34,129 bases of DNA. Origin: Actinomycetota bacterium. GTDB taxonomy: Bacteria > Actinomycetota > UBA4738 > HRBIN12. Location of the stretch: assembly GCA_005885035.1 (NCBI GenBank), contig VAXZ01000112.1:1-34129 (forward strand). Reading direction: 5' to 3'. Numbering within the stretch: position 1 is the stretch's first letter; every line of letters starts with the position of its first letter. Of the stretch, positions 7,208-15,738 are shown piece after piece. The position numbers were made by a program, and so were the translations under genes. The notes beneath the pieces are model-generated. The model was not told the DNA's origin. It searched no databases and saw only the letters and a list, made by a program, of their open reading frames with translations.

Positions 7208-8782
7208 TCACAGGTCCTTCAGGATCTTCCGGACCGCGTTGGTCCCGGGACCACCCGAGATGCCACCGCCCGGATGCGCGCCGGAGCCGGCGAGATACAG
7301 GCCATCGAACAGGAAGCGGTAGCGAGCCTCGCCGAGCATCGGGCGCCATGCGAAGAACTGATCGAGACCGGGCTCGGCATGTTGGATGTGCCCGCCCGTC
7401 AGCGCGTATCGCTCTTCCATGTCGAGCGGGGTCACGACCTCGCACACCTCGACGAGCTCGCCGAACCCCGGCGCGTACCGCTCGAGGGTCTTGATCGCGA
7501 TCTCGCCCACATGCTCGCGCTGGTCGGCCCAGTCACCGTCCCGGAGCCCGAGCGGCGCGGCCTGGAACACCACGCTCATCACGTGTTTGCCCTCGGGTGC
7601 GAGCGACGGGTCCGTCAGAGAGGGGATCGTCGCTTCCAGGACCGGCTCCTCGCTCACGCGGCCGTACTTCACCGCATCCATCGCGCGCTCCACGTCGTCG
7701 ATCGAGGGCCCGATCACGATCCGACCGGCGAGGCGTTCCGGGTCACCTCCGTGGAAGGCCGGGACGTCGCCCAGCGCGAAGTTCACGCGAGCGGTCGCTC
7801 CCGGCTGACGGATGTTCTCGCCGCGCCTGTGCATCGTGGGTCCGACCTCGACCGGGTCAAGCAGCCGCATCGTCCGTTTGGGATCTGCGGTCGAGACGAC
7901 GAGGGGGACGTCGACCTCGCTGCCGTCGGCGAGGGTCACGCCGGCGACGCGTTCGGCCCGCGTGCGGATCGCGACGACATCGTGCTCCGTCCGGATCTGG
8001 ACGCCGCGCGCGTTCGCGGCCGCCACGAGCGCGTCCGCGAGCGCGTCGGTGCCGCCACGCGCGAACACGGCCGTCCCCGCGGCGCCGCCATCCGTGCCGG
8101 CCGAGTCGTTCAGCAGCACCTGCGCGGTCCCCGTCGCCCACGCGCCCATGGCTGTGTACAGGACCCCGCGGGTGCATAGCGGCCCCCTGACCGGCTCGAG
8201 CTCGAACACCTCCTGGACCAGGTCCGCCACGGCCATCGGCAGCGCACGGACCGCCTCGCGGCCGGTCTTCGCGCCCAGGTCCCGGAACGCCTTGCCCAGC
8301 TTCAGGCCCATGATCGCGTCGGCGAACGAGGGCGACTTGGGGTCAGGAGGTATGGCCACCTGCACGTATGCGAGGAAGCTGGCGATCGCCCGCACCTTCT
8401 GGTCGAACCCGACGAACGCATCGGCGTCGTGAACGCTGCGCGATCGGAGCTCCTCGGCGGTTCTCGCCGCGTCGCCCCAGAAGGTGATGGCGGAGCCGTC
8501 GGGCATCGGCGCATGCATCCGCACCGCGGGGGCGATCGTCGAGTAGCCGAAGCGTTCGAGGCGGAGGTCCTTCACGACGGAGGGGCGCAGGCGCCCGACC
8601 GTGTGGACCAATCCCGGCGCACGGAACCCGGGGGCCGGTTGGCTGCCCCGCAGGATCCCTCCCGCACGTTCGGCGCGCTCCAGCACGACGACCGCCCGAC
8701 CCGCCTTGGCGAGCGCCGCGGCAGCGATCAGTCCGTTGTGGCCGGCGCCGATCACGACGGTGTCGATCGTCTTCGGGACCAT
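7208..8782 (-). CDS. Phytoene-desaturase-like FAD-dependent oxidoreductase (COG1233 type), paralog 1
   Basis: A 524-residue flavoprotein. The dinucleotide-binding motif VVIGAGHNGLIAAA sits at the N-terminus, followed by VVVLERAERAGG, which contacts the ADP ribose. The C-terminal FAD motif is GLYLAGSGAHPGGGISGGPG. The family includes carotenoid desaturases and many uncharacterised amine or alcohol oxidoreductases; no carotenoid gene lies nearby, so a catabolic role is more likely. The ATG at 8782 has GGAGGG seven bases upstream; GTG codons at 8797-8800 are less favoured. It lies 37 bases after its paralog in the same direction and shares the start and end motifs with it and with the copy at 13889. 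It is the most divergent of the three: RPMLGEARYR replaces RPVPGWSxYR. Confidence 0.88.
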   Translation of the reverse strand: MVPKTIDTVVIGAGHNGLIAAAALAKAGRAVVVLERAERAGGILRGSQPAPGFRAPGLVHTVGRLRPSVVKDLRLERFGYSTIAPAVRMHAPMPDGSAITFWGDAARTAEELRSRSVHDADAFVGFDQKVRAIASFLAYVQVAIPPDPKSPSFADAIMGLKLGKAFRDLGAKTGREAVRALPMAVADLVQEVFELEPVRGPLCTRGVLYTAMGAWATGTAQVLLNDSAGTDGGAAGTAVFARGGTDALADALVAAANARGVQIRTEHDVVAIRTRAERVAGVTLADGSEVDVPLVVSTADPKRTMRLLDPVEVGPTMHRRGENIRQPGATARVNFALGDVPAFHGGDPERLAGRIVIGPSIDDVERAMDAVKYGRVSEEPVLEATIPSLTDPSLAPEGKHVMSVVFQAAPLGLRDGDWADQREHVGEIAIKTLERYAPGFGELVEVCEVVTPLDMEERYALTGGHIQHAEPGLDQFFAWRPMLGEARYRFLFDGLYLAGSGAHPGGGISGGPGTNAVRKILKDL

Positions 8783-8819
8783 CAAGCGGCCCTCCACCAC
8801 GTGGGCTTCACCTTGGTCA

Positions 8820-10421
8820 TCAGGCCGCCCTCCGGCCCTTGCGCCTCTCCTTTAGGTACTCGAGTGCCGAGATCCGACCCGGCGCGCCCATGATGCCGCC
8901 GCCCGGGTGCGTCGCGGAACCGCACATCCAGAGATCCCGAACAGGCGTCCGGTACCGGGACCAGCCCGGGACCGGTCGGTTGAAGAACAGCTGCTCCAGG
9001 GAGAGCTCGCCCTGGAAGATGTTGCCCTCCGAAAGACCCGTGATGTCCTCGATGTCTTTCGGCGTGACGAACTGATGCCCCACGATGTGGCGACGGATGT
9101 CTGGGAACCGCTCCTCGATGGTGTCGATCACGTTCTGGCCGAACGCCTCCCGCTTTGCGTCGTCCCAGAGCTCACCGTCGGCCAGGTGGTACGGCGCGTA
9201 CTGGACGAAGCAGCTCATGACGTGATCGCCCGGCGGCGCCATCGAGGGGTCGACCAGGGTCGGGATGATCATGTCGATGTACGGGCGCGCCGACGGCCGG
9301 CCGTACTTCGCGTCATCGTACGCGTGCTCGATGTAGTCGAGGCTCGGGGAGAACGAGATCGCGCCGCGGAGCCACTCACCCGTGCCGGGCTTGCACGCGA
9401 GCTCGGGCAGACCGTCGAGCGCGAGGTTCACCTTGCCGGATGAGCCGCGGTACTTGTAGCGGAGCACCTCGCGCTTGAAGGACGGATCGAGCACGGAGTC
9501 GTCCAGGAGCTTGATGAACGTCCACCGCGAGTCGAGCGAGGACATCACCACGTTCGCCTCGATCTCCTCGCCCGACTCCAGCACGACGCCCGTCGCGCGC
9601 CCTCCCTGCGTTCGGATGCGCGCGACGGGGGCTTCCGTTCGGATCTCTGCACCCGCGGCCAGCGCGGCGCCGGCGATCGCGTACGCGATCGCGCCGGTCC
9701 CGCCCCGGGGGATCCCCCAGGCGCGGAAGGCGCCGTCGATCTCCCCCATGTAATGGTGCAACAGCACGTAGGCGGTGCCGGGCGAGCGCGGACCTTGGAA
9801 CGTTCCGATGATCCCGCTCGCGCTCATCGTGGCCTTCAGCGGCTCGGTCTCGAACCACTGATCGAGGAAGTCGGCCGCCGACATCGTCATCAGCTGGATG
9901 AACGTGGTCTGCAGACGTCGGGGGAGGTCGCGGAACTGCTTCGCGAGCGGCGTCAGCGGCAACCACTCTCCCGGTGACAGCTTGGCCGGATCGGGCGGCG
10001 GGAGGGACAGGATCGGCTTGATGAACCGCCCCATCTCGGCCATCAGCGGTCCGTACTCCTCGTAGGCCTCCGCGTCGTTGAGCGACCAGCGTCGCAGCTC
10101 GCGGATGGTCTTGCCGTGATCGTTGACCCGCCACAGGTAGTCGTCGTCGAGCGGGGTGATCGTGCCGTCCAGCGGCAGGATCTCCAGGCCGTGTTTGGGG
10201 AGCTGGAGCTCGCGGATGATCTCGGGCCGCAGCAACGACACGACGTAGGAGAAGACCGAGAAGCGGAAACCGGGAACGATCTCCTCGGTGAGCGTGGCAC
10301 CGCCGAGGATGTGGCGCCGCTCGAGCACCAGGACCTTGAGCCCCGACCTGGCCAGGTACGCCGCGTTCACGAGCCCGTTGTGGCCGCCGCCGATCACGAT
10401 CGCGTCGTACCGCTTCGCCAT
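8820..10421 (-). CDS. Phytoene-desaturase-like FAD-dependent oxidoreductase (COG1233 type), paralog 2
   Basis: A 533-residue flavoprotein beginning MAKRYDAIVIGGGHNGL, with the Rossmann FAD motif at residues 11-16 and LERRHILGGATLTEE following. Near the end come GNIFQGELSLEQLFF, RPVPGWSRYRTP, and the FAD-binding LWMCGSATHPGGGIMGAPG. It is the first gene of the minus-strand block and is transcribed away from the aminomethyltransferase gene across a 186-base region holding a palindrome. An open in-frame extension to 11540 is antisense to that neighbour and was rejected. GGGGGG five bases before the ATG may serve as a ribosome site. The substrate is not known; likeness to the copy at 13889, which leads the sox genes, suggests a related amine-type compound. 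Confidence 0.9.
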   Translation of the reverse strand: MAKRYDAIVIGGGHNGLVNAAYLARSGLKVLVLERRHILGGATLTEEIVPGFRFSVFSYVVSLLRPEIIRELQLPKHGLEILPLDGTITPLDDDYLWRVNDHGKTIRELRRWSLNDAEAYEEYGPLMAEMGRFIKPILSLPPPDPAKLSPGEWLPLTPLAKQFRDLPRRLQTTFIQLMTMSAADFLDQWFETEPLKATMSASGIIGTFQGPRSPGTAYVLLHHYMGEIDGAFRAWGIPRGGTGAIAYAIAGAALAAGAEIRTEAPVARIRTQGGRATGVVLESGEEIEANVVMSSLDSRWTFIKLLDDSVLDPSFKREVLRYKYRGSSGKVNLALDGLPELACKPGTGEWLRGAISFSPSLDYIEHAYDDAKYGRPSARPYIDMIIPTLVDPSMAPPGDHVMSCFVQYAPYHLADGELWDDAKREAFGQNVIDTIEERFPDIRRHIVGHQFVTPKDIEDITGLSEGNIFQGELSLEQLFFNRPVPGWSRYRTPVRDLWMCGSATHPGGGIMGAPGRISALEYLKERRKGRRAA

Positions 10422-10607
10422 CGAACCCCCCACAGGTGACCGGAGGCGAACGGCCACCGGCGTGGGCGGCGCTCGCGCTTGCGCGCCCATGCTAGCCGTG
10501 GCTCCGTGGCCACACCAACGAGCCCTTGACTGCAAGTCAAGCCGACCGAACGACTCCCACCGTGGCCGGCGTAGGCTCTCGCGCGGAACATCCGAGGAGG
10601 GTGCAGG
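10422..10607. promoter_or_regulatory. Divergent control region between oxidoreductase paralog 2 and the aminomethyltransferase
   Basis: This 186-base gap separates genes transcribed outward in both directions. It holds a 17-bp palindrome near its centre (10525-10541), a TAGGCT box at 10572-10577 suited to the rightward gene, and TAGCAT on the minus strand (10494-10489) suited to the leftward gene. The rightward gene has a strong GAGGAGG at 10594-10600, seven bases before its GTG. Confidence 0.55.
10525..10541. promoter_or_regulatory. 17-bp palindrome, likely operator
   Basis: CTTGACT GCA AGTCAAG has seven perfectly paired bases on each side of a 3-base centre. It also presents TTGACT, a -35-like hexamer, on both strands. 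Its place in the middle of a divergent promoter region suggests a dimeric regulator binding site serving both directions. No regulator gene lies next to it. Confidence 0.5.
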
Positions 10608-11801
10608 GTGTCGGTCGGTACCGCCTTCTACCCGCGGCAGCGGGAGCTGAACCGCAACGAGGTCTGGGGTGAATGGGCCGGGTACTTCGCCGCCCAGGTG
10701 TACGCCGACTTCCACGACATCGAGTACAGCGCGATCCGCGAGGCCGCTGCGGTGATCGACACGAGCCCCCTCTACAAGTACGTCGTCTCCGGCGCCGACG
10801 CCGGCAGGTTGCTGGACCGCGTCTTCACGCGAGACATCTCGAAGCTCCAGGTCGACCAGGTCTTCTACACGCCTTGGTGCGACGAGGACGGGAAGGTCCT
10901 CGACGACGGCACGGTGACACGGCTGGCGATGAACGAGTATCGCGTGACCTCCGCTGATCCGTGCTACCGCTGGTTCTTGCTGAACGCGACCTCGCTGGAC
11001 GTGGACGTCACTGATGTCACCGAGGATCTCGCAGCCCTCGCGCTGCAGGGACGGTTGAGCCGAGAGGTCCTCGAGGCCGCGACGGGGGAGGACTGGACCG
11101 ACGTCCGTTACTTCCGCCACCGACGGACCTCGATCGCCGACGTGGACGTGAGCGTGACCCGCACGGGCTATACCGGCGACCGCGGATACGAGCTCTGGAT
11201 CCCGGTCGCGGGCGCGATCGCCGTCTGGGACGGGGTGTTCGAGGCGGGCGAGCCGTACGGGATCTTCCCCGCGGGGATCCGGGCGCTCGATGTGGCCCGG
11301 GTGGAAGCCGGGCTGATCCTGATCGATGCCGAGTACACGAGCGCTCGCCACGCGATCAGTCCCGAACAGAACTATTCCCCGTTCGAGATCGGTCTGGGAC
11401 GTCTCGTGGAGTTCGGGAAGGAGGCAGCCTTCACCGGGAAACGGGCGCTCGCCGCCGAGCGCGCGGCAGGTGGTCCGGCGCGGCGCCTCGTCGGGTTGGA
11501 GCTGGACTGGGCCGGGGTCGAGGCGATGTTCGCGAAACACGGCCTCGCGGCGATGATCTCGCCGTTCGTGGACCGATCACCGGTCCCGGTCTACCGGGAA
11601 GGACGGCAGATCGGCCGCGCGACCTCGATCACGTGGGGGACGACGATCAAGAAGATGGTCGGCTTCGGTTCCCTGGACAAGGCTCACGAGAAGCTCGGAT
11701 CGCGCGTATCGGTCGAGTACAGCGTGGAGGGCGAACGGGGCAAGGTGGCCGCGACCGTCGTTCCGCTGCCGTTCCTCGACCTCCCACGCAAGCGGACCTG
11801 A
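10608..11801 (+). CDS. GcvT-family aminomethyltransferase
   Basis: A 397-residue cytosolic protein of the glycine-cleavage T / folate-dependent aminomethyltransferase fold. Recognisable parts are SAIREAAAVIDTSPLYKYVVSG, DRVFTRDISKLQ, the folate-site strand DEDGKVLDDGTVTRL, TRTGYTGDRGYELW, and GIRALDVARVEAGL. A C-terminal barrel ends in VSVEYSVEGERGKVAATVVP. The family moves a methylene or methyl group from an amine or sulfur compound to tetrahydrofolate. The GTG start has GAGGAGG seven bases upstream. It is not the classical GcvT, since no gcvH or gcvP lies nearby; the neighbouring flavin oxidoreductases and sarcosine-oxidase-type genes favour transfer of a one-carbon unit from a methylated amine. 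Exact donor unknown. Confidence 0.88.
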   Translation: MSVGTAFYPRQRELNRNEVWGEWAGYFAAQVYADFHDIEYSAIREAAAVIDTSPLYKYVVSGADAGRLLDRVFTRDISKLQVDQVFYTPWCDEDGKVLDDGTVTRLAMNEYRVTSADPCYRWFLLNATSLDVDVTDVTEDLAALALQGRLSREVLEAATGEDWTDVRYFRHRRTSIADVDVSVTRTGYTGDRGYELWIPVAGAIAVWDGVFEAGEPYGIFPAGIRALDVARVEAGLILIDAEYTSARHAISPEQNYSPFEIGLGRLVEFGKEAAFTGKRALAAERAAGGPARRLVGLELDWAGVEAMFAKHGLAAMISPFVDRSPVPVYREGRQIGRATSITWGTTIKKMVGFGSLDKAHEKLGSRVSVEYSVEGERGKVAATVVPLPFLDLPRKRT

Positions 11802-11858
11802 GGGTCGACACGAGAACGCAACCCGCGCACCATCGTCCCTCGCGTCGTCTTCTGCCAC

Positions 11859-11864
11859 GATAGT
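11859..11864 (+). promoter_or_regulatory. Possible -10 box before the AlkP-like gene
   Basis: GATAGT is followed by five bases and the GTG start at 11870, with no Shine-Dalgarno sequence, so a leaderless transcript is possible. The first base departs from the TANNNT pattern seen at other genes here, hence low certainty. Confidence 0.3.
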
Positions 11865-11869
11865 TCTTC

Positions 11870-13795
11870 GTGGCCGCGCCCCGGTTCCCTCGTTCGCTCA
11901 TCGCCTTCGCCCTCCTCGGCGGAGCCGTGGCCGTCGTCGTCGTCGCACTCGGAAGCCTCATCACGGGCATCGCCGCGGGGATCGCCACGTGGATCGTCGG
12001 GCTGCTGGTGATCCGATGGGCGGCCGGGCGCGGGTACCTCGGTGGCGACCACGACCCGTCCCGTCGCCGGTTCCTCGTGTGGACGGGGCTCGGTGGTCTC
12101 ACGTGGGTGGCGGGAGGCGCCGCGCTCGGCCGTGTCGCCACCTCGCTGGCCCGGCCGGATGCGCGGGCGGTCCAGGACGCAGCCGCGAGTGATCTGGGTG
12201 CCGAGTACATGGAACTCGTCGCTCGCGCGTATCACCCGGGGCGCTCGGGCGATCTCCAGCTGCTGGTGTCCCCGTTCAACAGCGCGAACTACGCAGCGGA
12301 GTCGCTCTCGCTCGTTCCGCAGGATCCCAGGACGAGCCACGCGTCGGTGTGGATGTACCTGGAGCGGATCCCGCTGGTCGTGTACGGCCCCGGTATCGTG
12401 CAGCGGTCCGACTCCGCCGAGCGGGTCTCGCTCGCCGACCTCGCACCGACGACCGCCCAGCTGGTCGGTTTCGACGGCTGGCCCGGCGGACGCGACGGCC
12501 GCGTGCTCCCGGGTCTCTCCGTCACCGGACGCATCCCGAAGATCGTGGTCACCTACGTCTTCGACGGCGGGGGGTGGAACGTCCTTCGGCACTGGCCCGA
12601 CGAGTGGCCTCACCTGAAGAGACTGATGGGCGAGGGCGCCAACTACCGCAACGCACTCACCGGCTCGTTCCCGTCGATCACCGCGTGTGCGCACGCGACG
12701 ATCGGCACCGGGACCTTCCCGAGGACGCACGGGATCACCGGTCACAACATCCGGGCCGACGCGAGCGGGTCGAGGAAGACGTACCGCGAACCGGGCAACG
12801 CCGATCCATCGGACATCCTCGCGCCGACGCTCGCCGACCTGTACTCCGACGCGAGCGGGAACCGGGTGTGGGTCGGTGAGGTGGGCTACCAGGTGTGGCA
12901 CATCGGCATGATCGGTTTCGGCGGCCCCAACCGAGGGGCGGACGAGAAGCCCGTCGGCGTCTACTGGAACGAAGGGATGGGGAGCTGGGCTCCGCACAAC
13001 CCGGCCCTCTTCAGGCTCCCCGCCACCGTCCCGGGACTCGACGTCTTCGAGGCGCATCAGACGGATTTCGCAGCGAAGGAGTCGTCCCTCACTTCATCCG
13101 GATGGGACCGGCAGTTCGATCCGAGCGGGGGTCGATCGCCCTGCTGCAGCCCCCCCGTCGTGCAGTACCAGCACGATCTGCTCGTCGCGACGCTCGATTC
13201 CGAGCCGATCGGGGCCGAGGGTCCGTCACTCCTCTACACGACGTACAAGTCGCCGGATTACACCGGGCACGTCTACAACATGTACTCCGACTGGGAGGGC
13301 CTGATGCTGCGAACCGTCGACGAGCAGCTCGGAAGGCTGGTGGAGGAGCTCGAAGCGCGGTACCCGGGCGAGTACGTCCTGATGGTCACCGCGGATCACG
13401 GCCAGTGTCCCCTGCCCGATGCGGTGAACGGGGTGCGGCTCGATCCGATCCAACTCACGCGCTCGATCGAAGAGGCGTTCGGAGCGGGCCCGACCTCGGT
13501 CGTGCAGGACGTCTGGCCGAGCGAGGTCTACATGAACGTCCCGGGGCTCCGCGACGCGGGCGCATCGCTCGATGACGTCGCGGCGCACATCCGGCACCTC
13601 ACGTACCGGCAGAACCTCGGACCGTACGTCCCGCGGAACGCGATCGAACAGGATCTGCTGGACGATCCGGAGTTCTCCGCCGTCTTCGCGTCCACGTGGC
13701 TCGACCGCCTGTGGGACGTGTCACGCTTCGGGGACACGATCTACACGGGTCAGGATGTCGATCCCGGCATCCCGCCGGCATCGCTCAACCTCTGA
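11870..13795 (+). CDS. Membrane-anchored AlkP-superfamily hydrolase with apparently permuted metal-ligand order
   Basis: A 641-residue protein. Residues 9-50 form two hydrophobic segments, followed by SRRRFLVW (64-71) and another hydrophobic stretch, resembling an internal twin-arginine signal; the rest is probably outside the membrane. Alkaline-phosphatase-superfamily ligands are visible: Asp232 in YVFDGGG, likely nucleophile Thr271 in PSITACAHATIGTG, Asp463 and His467 in DYTGH, Asp509-His510 in TADHGQ. The part that normally ends this fold (a SH motif, a PLVVYGPGI strand and SLADLAPTTAQLVGF) instead lies near the start, at about 155-200, with His157 as probable last ligand. Likely a phosphomonoesterase or phosphodiesterase; substrate unknown. 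It sits between the aminomethyltransferase and the FAD oxidoreductase, without clear functional logic. Confidence 0.85.
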   Translation: MAAPRFPRSLIAFALLGGAVAVVVVALGSLITGIAAGIATWIVGLLVIRWAAGRGYLGGDHDPSRRRFLVWTGLGGLTWVAGGAALGRVATSLARPDARAVQDAAASDLGAEYMELVARAYHPGRSGDLQLLVSPFNSANYAAESLSLVPQDPRTSHASVWMYLERIPLVVYGPGIVQRSDSAERVSLADLAPTTAQLVGFDGWPGGRDGRVLPGLSVTGRIPKIVVTYVFDGGGWNVLRHWPDEWPHLKRLMGEGANYRNALTGSFPSITACAHATIGTGTFPRTHGITGHNIRADASGSRKTYREPGNADPSDILAPTLADLYSDASGNRVWVGEVGYQVWHIGMIGFGGPNRGADEKPVGVYWNEGMGSWAPHNPALFRLPATVPGLDVFEAHQTDFAAKESSLTSSGWDRQFDPSGGRSPCCSPPVVQYQHDLLVATLDSEPIGAEGPSLLYTTYKSPDYTGHVYNMYSDWEGLMLRTVDEQLGRLVEELEARYPGEYVLMVTADHGQCPLPDAVNGVRLDPIQLTRSIEEAFGAGPTSVVQDVWPSEVYMNVPGLRDAGASLDDVAAHIRHLTYRQNLGPYVPRNAIEQDLLDDPEFSAVFASTWLDRLWDVSRFGDTIYTGQDVDPGIPPASLNL

Positions 13796-13815
13796 CAACG
13801 GGTCACCGGTGCGCG

Positions 13816-13845
13816 TTGACCCCCTCCGGGCGGGTCACGTACGGT
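13816..13845 (+). promoter_or_regulatory. Housekeeping-type promoter before oxidoreductase paralog 3 and the sox genes
   Basis: TTGACC at 13816-13821 and TACGGT at 13840-13845 are separated by 18 bases. Transcription would begin near 13852, about 37 bases before the ATG at 13889. This is the best -35/-10 pair seen in the window and would drive the five-gene oxidoreductase-soxDAGB unit. Confidence 0.6.
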
Positions 13846-13888
13846 GCCGCGCGTCCGGCCCTGGCTTCGTGTCCCGGACGTTCGGTCC

Positions 13889-15493
13889 ATGAGCGAGACC
13901 CGCTACGACGCCATCGTGGTCGGCGGCGGCCACAACGGTCTGACCGCTTCGTTCTACCTGGCTCGAGCGGGCATGAAGACCCTCGTGCTGGAGCGGCGCG
14001 ATCTCCTCGGTGGCGCGTGCGTCACCGAGGAGATCGCGCCGGGCTGCAGGGCATCCACCGCGTCGTACATCGCTTCGATGCTGCGACCCGAGGTGATCCG
14101 GGACCTCGATCTGGAGCGACACGGCTTGCGTATGGTCCCGTGCGAGCCCGGGCTCCAGGCCGCGTTCGAGGACGGCACGGTGCTGCCGTGGTGGACGGAC
14201 CATGAGCGGACCGTCGCGGAATGGGCGCTCGTGAACGCGGCCGACGCGCGCAGGTTCGATCGGATCGACCGCCGGCTCAAGGAGCTCGCCCGGTACCTCC
14301 AACCCTTCTTCCTCGAGCCACCGCCCGACGTCCACGCGCGCGGGTGGGCCAAGATGAAAGAGGGGCGGCGGGTCTACGGAAGGGTGAAGAAGATCCGGGG
14401 GGACGAGATCACCGATCTGGTCGAGTTCCTGACGGGTTCGCTCGGTGACTTCCTCGACCGGCACTTCGAGTCCGAGACGATCAAGCGGATGTTCCTCGCG
14501 AACAACGTCTATGGGATGCACGCGCCGCCGTACCGTCCCGGCACGGCGATCGGACTCCTGTTCCACCTGCTCACCGGGGGGGACGACGATGTCCAGGGCT
14601 GGTTCGGCCACGTGATCGGCGGCATGGGGTCGATCACCCAGACGATGGCTGCGGCGGCGCTGGAGGCGGGTGCCGAGCTCCGGGTCGACGCCCCGGTCGC
14701 GCGGATCCTCACGACGGACGAGCGCGTGCACGGCGTCGTGCTGCAGGACGGGACCGAGCTGTCCTCACGCGTCGTCCTGTCGAACGCCGATCCCAAGCGC
14801 ACCTTCCTGACCCTCATGGAGCCGACCGATCTGCCCGACGGGTTCCGCGGATCCGTCGAGGCCATCAAGATGGACGGACCGTGCGCGAAGCTGAACGTGG
14901 TCCTCACCGAAGCCCCGCGGTGGAACGGCATGCCCGCCGACGCCGATCTCAACCGCCGGTCGTTCGCGACGCTCGTGCCGACGCTCGAGGGTGCGGAGCG
15001 CATGTACGACATCGCGAAATGGGGCGACATCCCCGAGGAGCTCTGGGTGGATTGCGTGGTCGCATCGAACGTCGACCCGACGCTCGCCCCAGCCGGGAAG
15101 CACGTCATGACGTGCTTCGTGCAATACGTTCCCTACCGGTTGCGCACCGGAACCTGGGACGATCACCGCGAACCCTTGGGGAAGCGCGTGATCGACATCG
15201 TCGGCCGGTACGCGCCGAACGTCCCCGGCTCGATCGAGGCGATGCAGGTGCTGACGCCGCTCGACCTCGAGCGTACCTTCGGTCTCACGGAGGGCAACAT
15301 CTTCCACGGTGATCTCAACATCCAGCAGCTCTTCTTCATGCGGCCGGTCCCAGGGTGGTCGGCCTACCGCACCCCGATCGAGGGCCTCTACCTGTGCGGA
15401 GCCGGCGTGCACCCGGGTGGAGGCGTGACCGGAGCCCCCGGCTACAACGCGGCGCACCAGGTGCTTCGCGATCGCGGTCGGGCCCGGCGATGA
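13889..15493 (+). CDS. Phytoene-desaturase-like FAD-dependent oxidoreductase (COG1233 type), paralog 3
   Basis: A 534-residue flavoprotein starting MSETRYDAIVVGGGHNGL, with the FAD Rossmann glycines at residues 12-17 and LERRDLLGGACVTEEI after it. The C-terminal part has GNIFHGDLNIQQLFF, RPVPGWSAYRTP and the FAD motif LYLCGAGVHPGGGVTGAPG. It is closest to paralog 2 by these motifs. The ATG at 13889 is chosen over an in-frame ATG at 13844, because that earlier start falls inside the promoter and adds 15 residues not found in the paralogs. Its stop overlaps the soxD start by 4 bp (ATGA), so it is the first gene of the sox operon. This links at least this paralog to amine oxidation. The substrate is unknown. 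Confidence 0.91.
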   Translation: MSETRYDAIVVGGGHNGLTASFYLARAGMKTLVLERRDLLGGACVTEEIAPGCRASTASYIASMLRPEVIRDLDLERHGLRMVPCEPGLQAAFEDGTVLPWWTDHERTVAEWALVNAADARRFDRIDRRLKELARYLQPFFLEPPPDVHARGWAKMKEGRRVYGRVKKIRGDEITDLVEFLTGSLGDFLDRHFESETIKRMFLANNVYGMHAPPYRPGTAIGLLFHLLTGGDDDVQGWFGHVIGGMGSITQTMAAAALEAGAELRVDAPVARILTTDERVHGVVLQDGTELSSRVVLSNADPKRTFLTLMEPTDLPDGFRGSVEAIKMDGPCAKLNVVLTEAPRWNGMPADADLNRRSFATLVPTLEGAERMYDIAKWGDIPEELWVDCVVASNVDPTLAPAGKHVMTCFVQYVPYRLRTGTWDDHREPLGKRVIDIVGRYAPNVPGSIEAMQVLTPLDLERTFGLTEGNIFHGDLNIQQLFFMRPVPGWSAYRTPIEGLYLCGAGVHPGGGVTGAPGYNAAHQVLRDRGRARR

Positions 15494-15738
15494 GCCTGCT
15501 GGTTCCTTGCCCGCGCTGCGGTCTGCGGCCCCAGGAGGAATTCACGTTCGGCGGAGAGCTCCGGGCGCTCCCTTCCCCCGACGTCGAGGACTTCGCGCGG
15601 GTCTACCTGCGAGAGAACGCGCCTGGGCCCCAGCGGGAGCGCTGGTATCACGCATCCGGGTGCCGGCGCTGGGTGACCCTCACGCGCGACACCGTGACGA
15701 ACCGGATCGAGCCGGGCGTGACCCCGTCCGGTGGCTGA
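15490..15738 (+). CDS. soxD: Sarcosine oxidase delta-type subunit
   Basis: An 82-residue protein that fits the small zinc-binding delta subunit of heterotetrameric sarcosine oxidase. It has CPRCG near the start, EEFTFGGE, and the C-terminal WYHASGCRRWVTLTRDTVT, which is the strongest family signature. The His and three Cys residues are the expected zinc ligands. In the known complex delta supports assembly of the alpha subunit. It starts in an ATGA overlap with the oxidoreductase gene and its stop overlaps the soxA GTG by 8 bp. Gene order here is D-A-G-B, whereas B-D-A-G is the common order. Confidence 0.92.
   Translation: MSLLVPCPRCGLRPQEEFTFGGELRALPSPDVEDFARVYLRENAPGPQRERWYHASGCRRWVTLTRDTVTNRIEPGVTPSGG

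Noticed and set aside
10525-10541. tRNA-like anticodon arm (CTTGA-CTGCAAG-TCAAG, would read as tRNA-Cys)
   Set aside because: No acceptor stem, D-arm or TTCGA T-loop can be fitted on either side or on the other strand; a regulatory palindrome explains it better.
10422-11540. N-terminal extension of FAD oxidoreductase paralog 2
   Set aside because: Antisense to the aminomethyltransferase and without family likeness; the Rossmann motif begins a few residues after ATG 10421.
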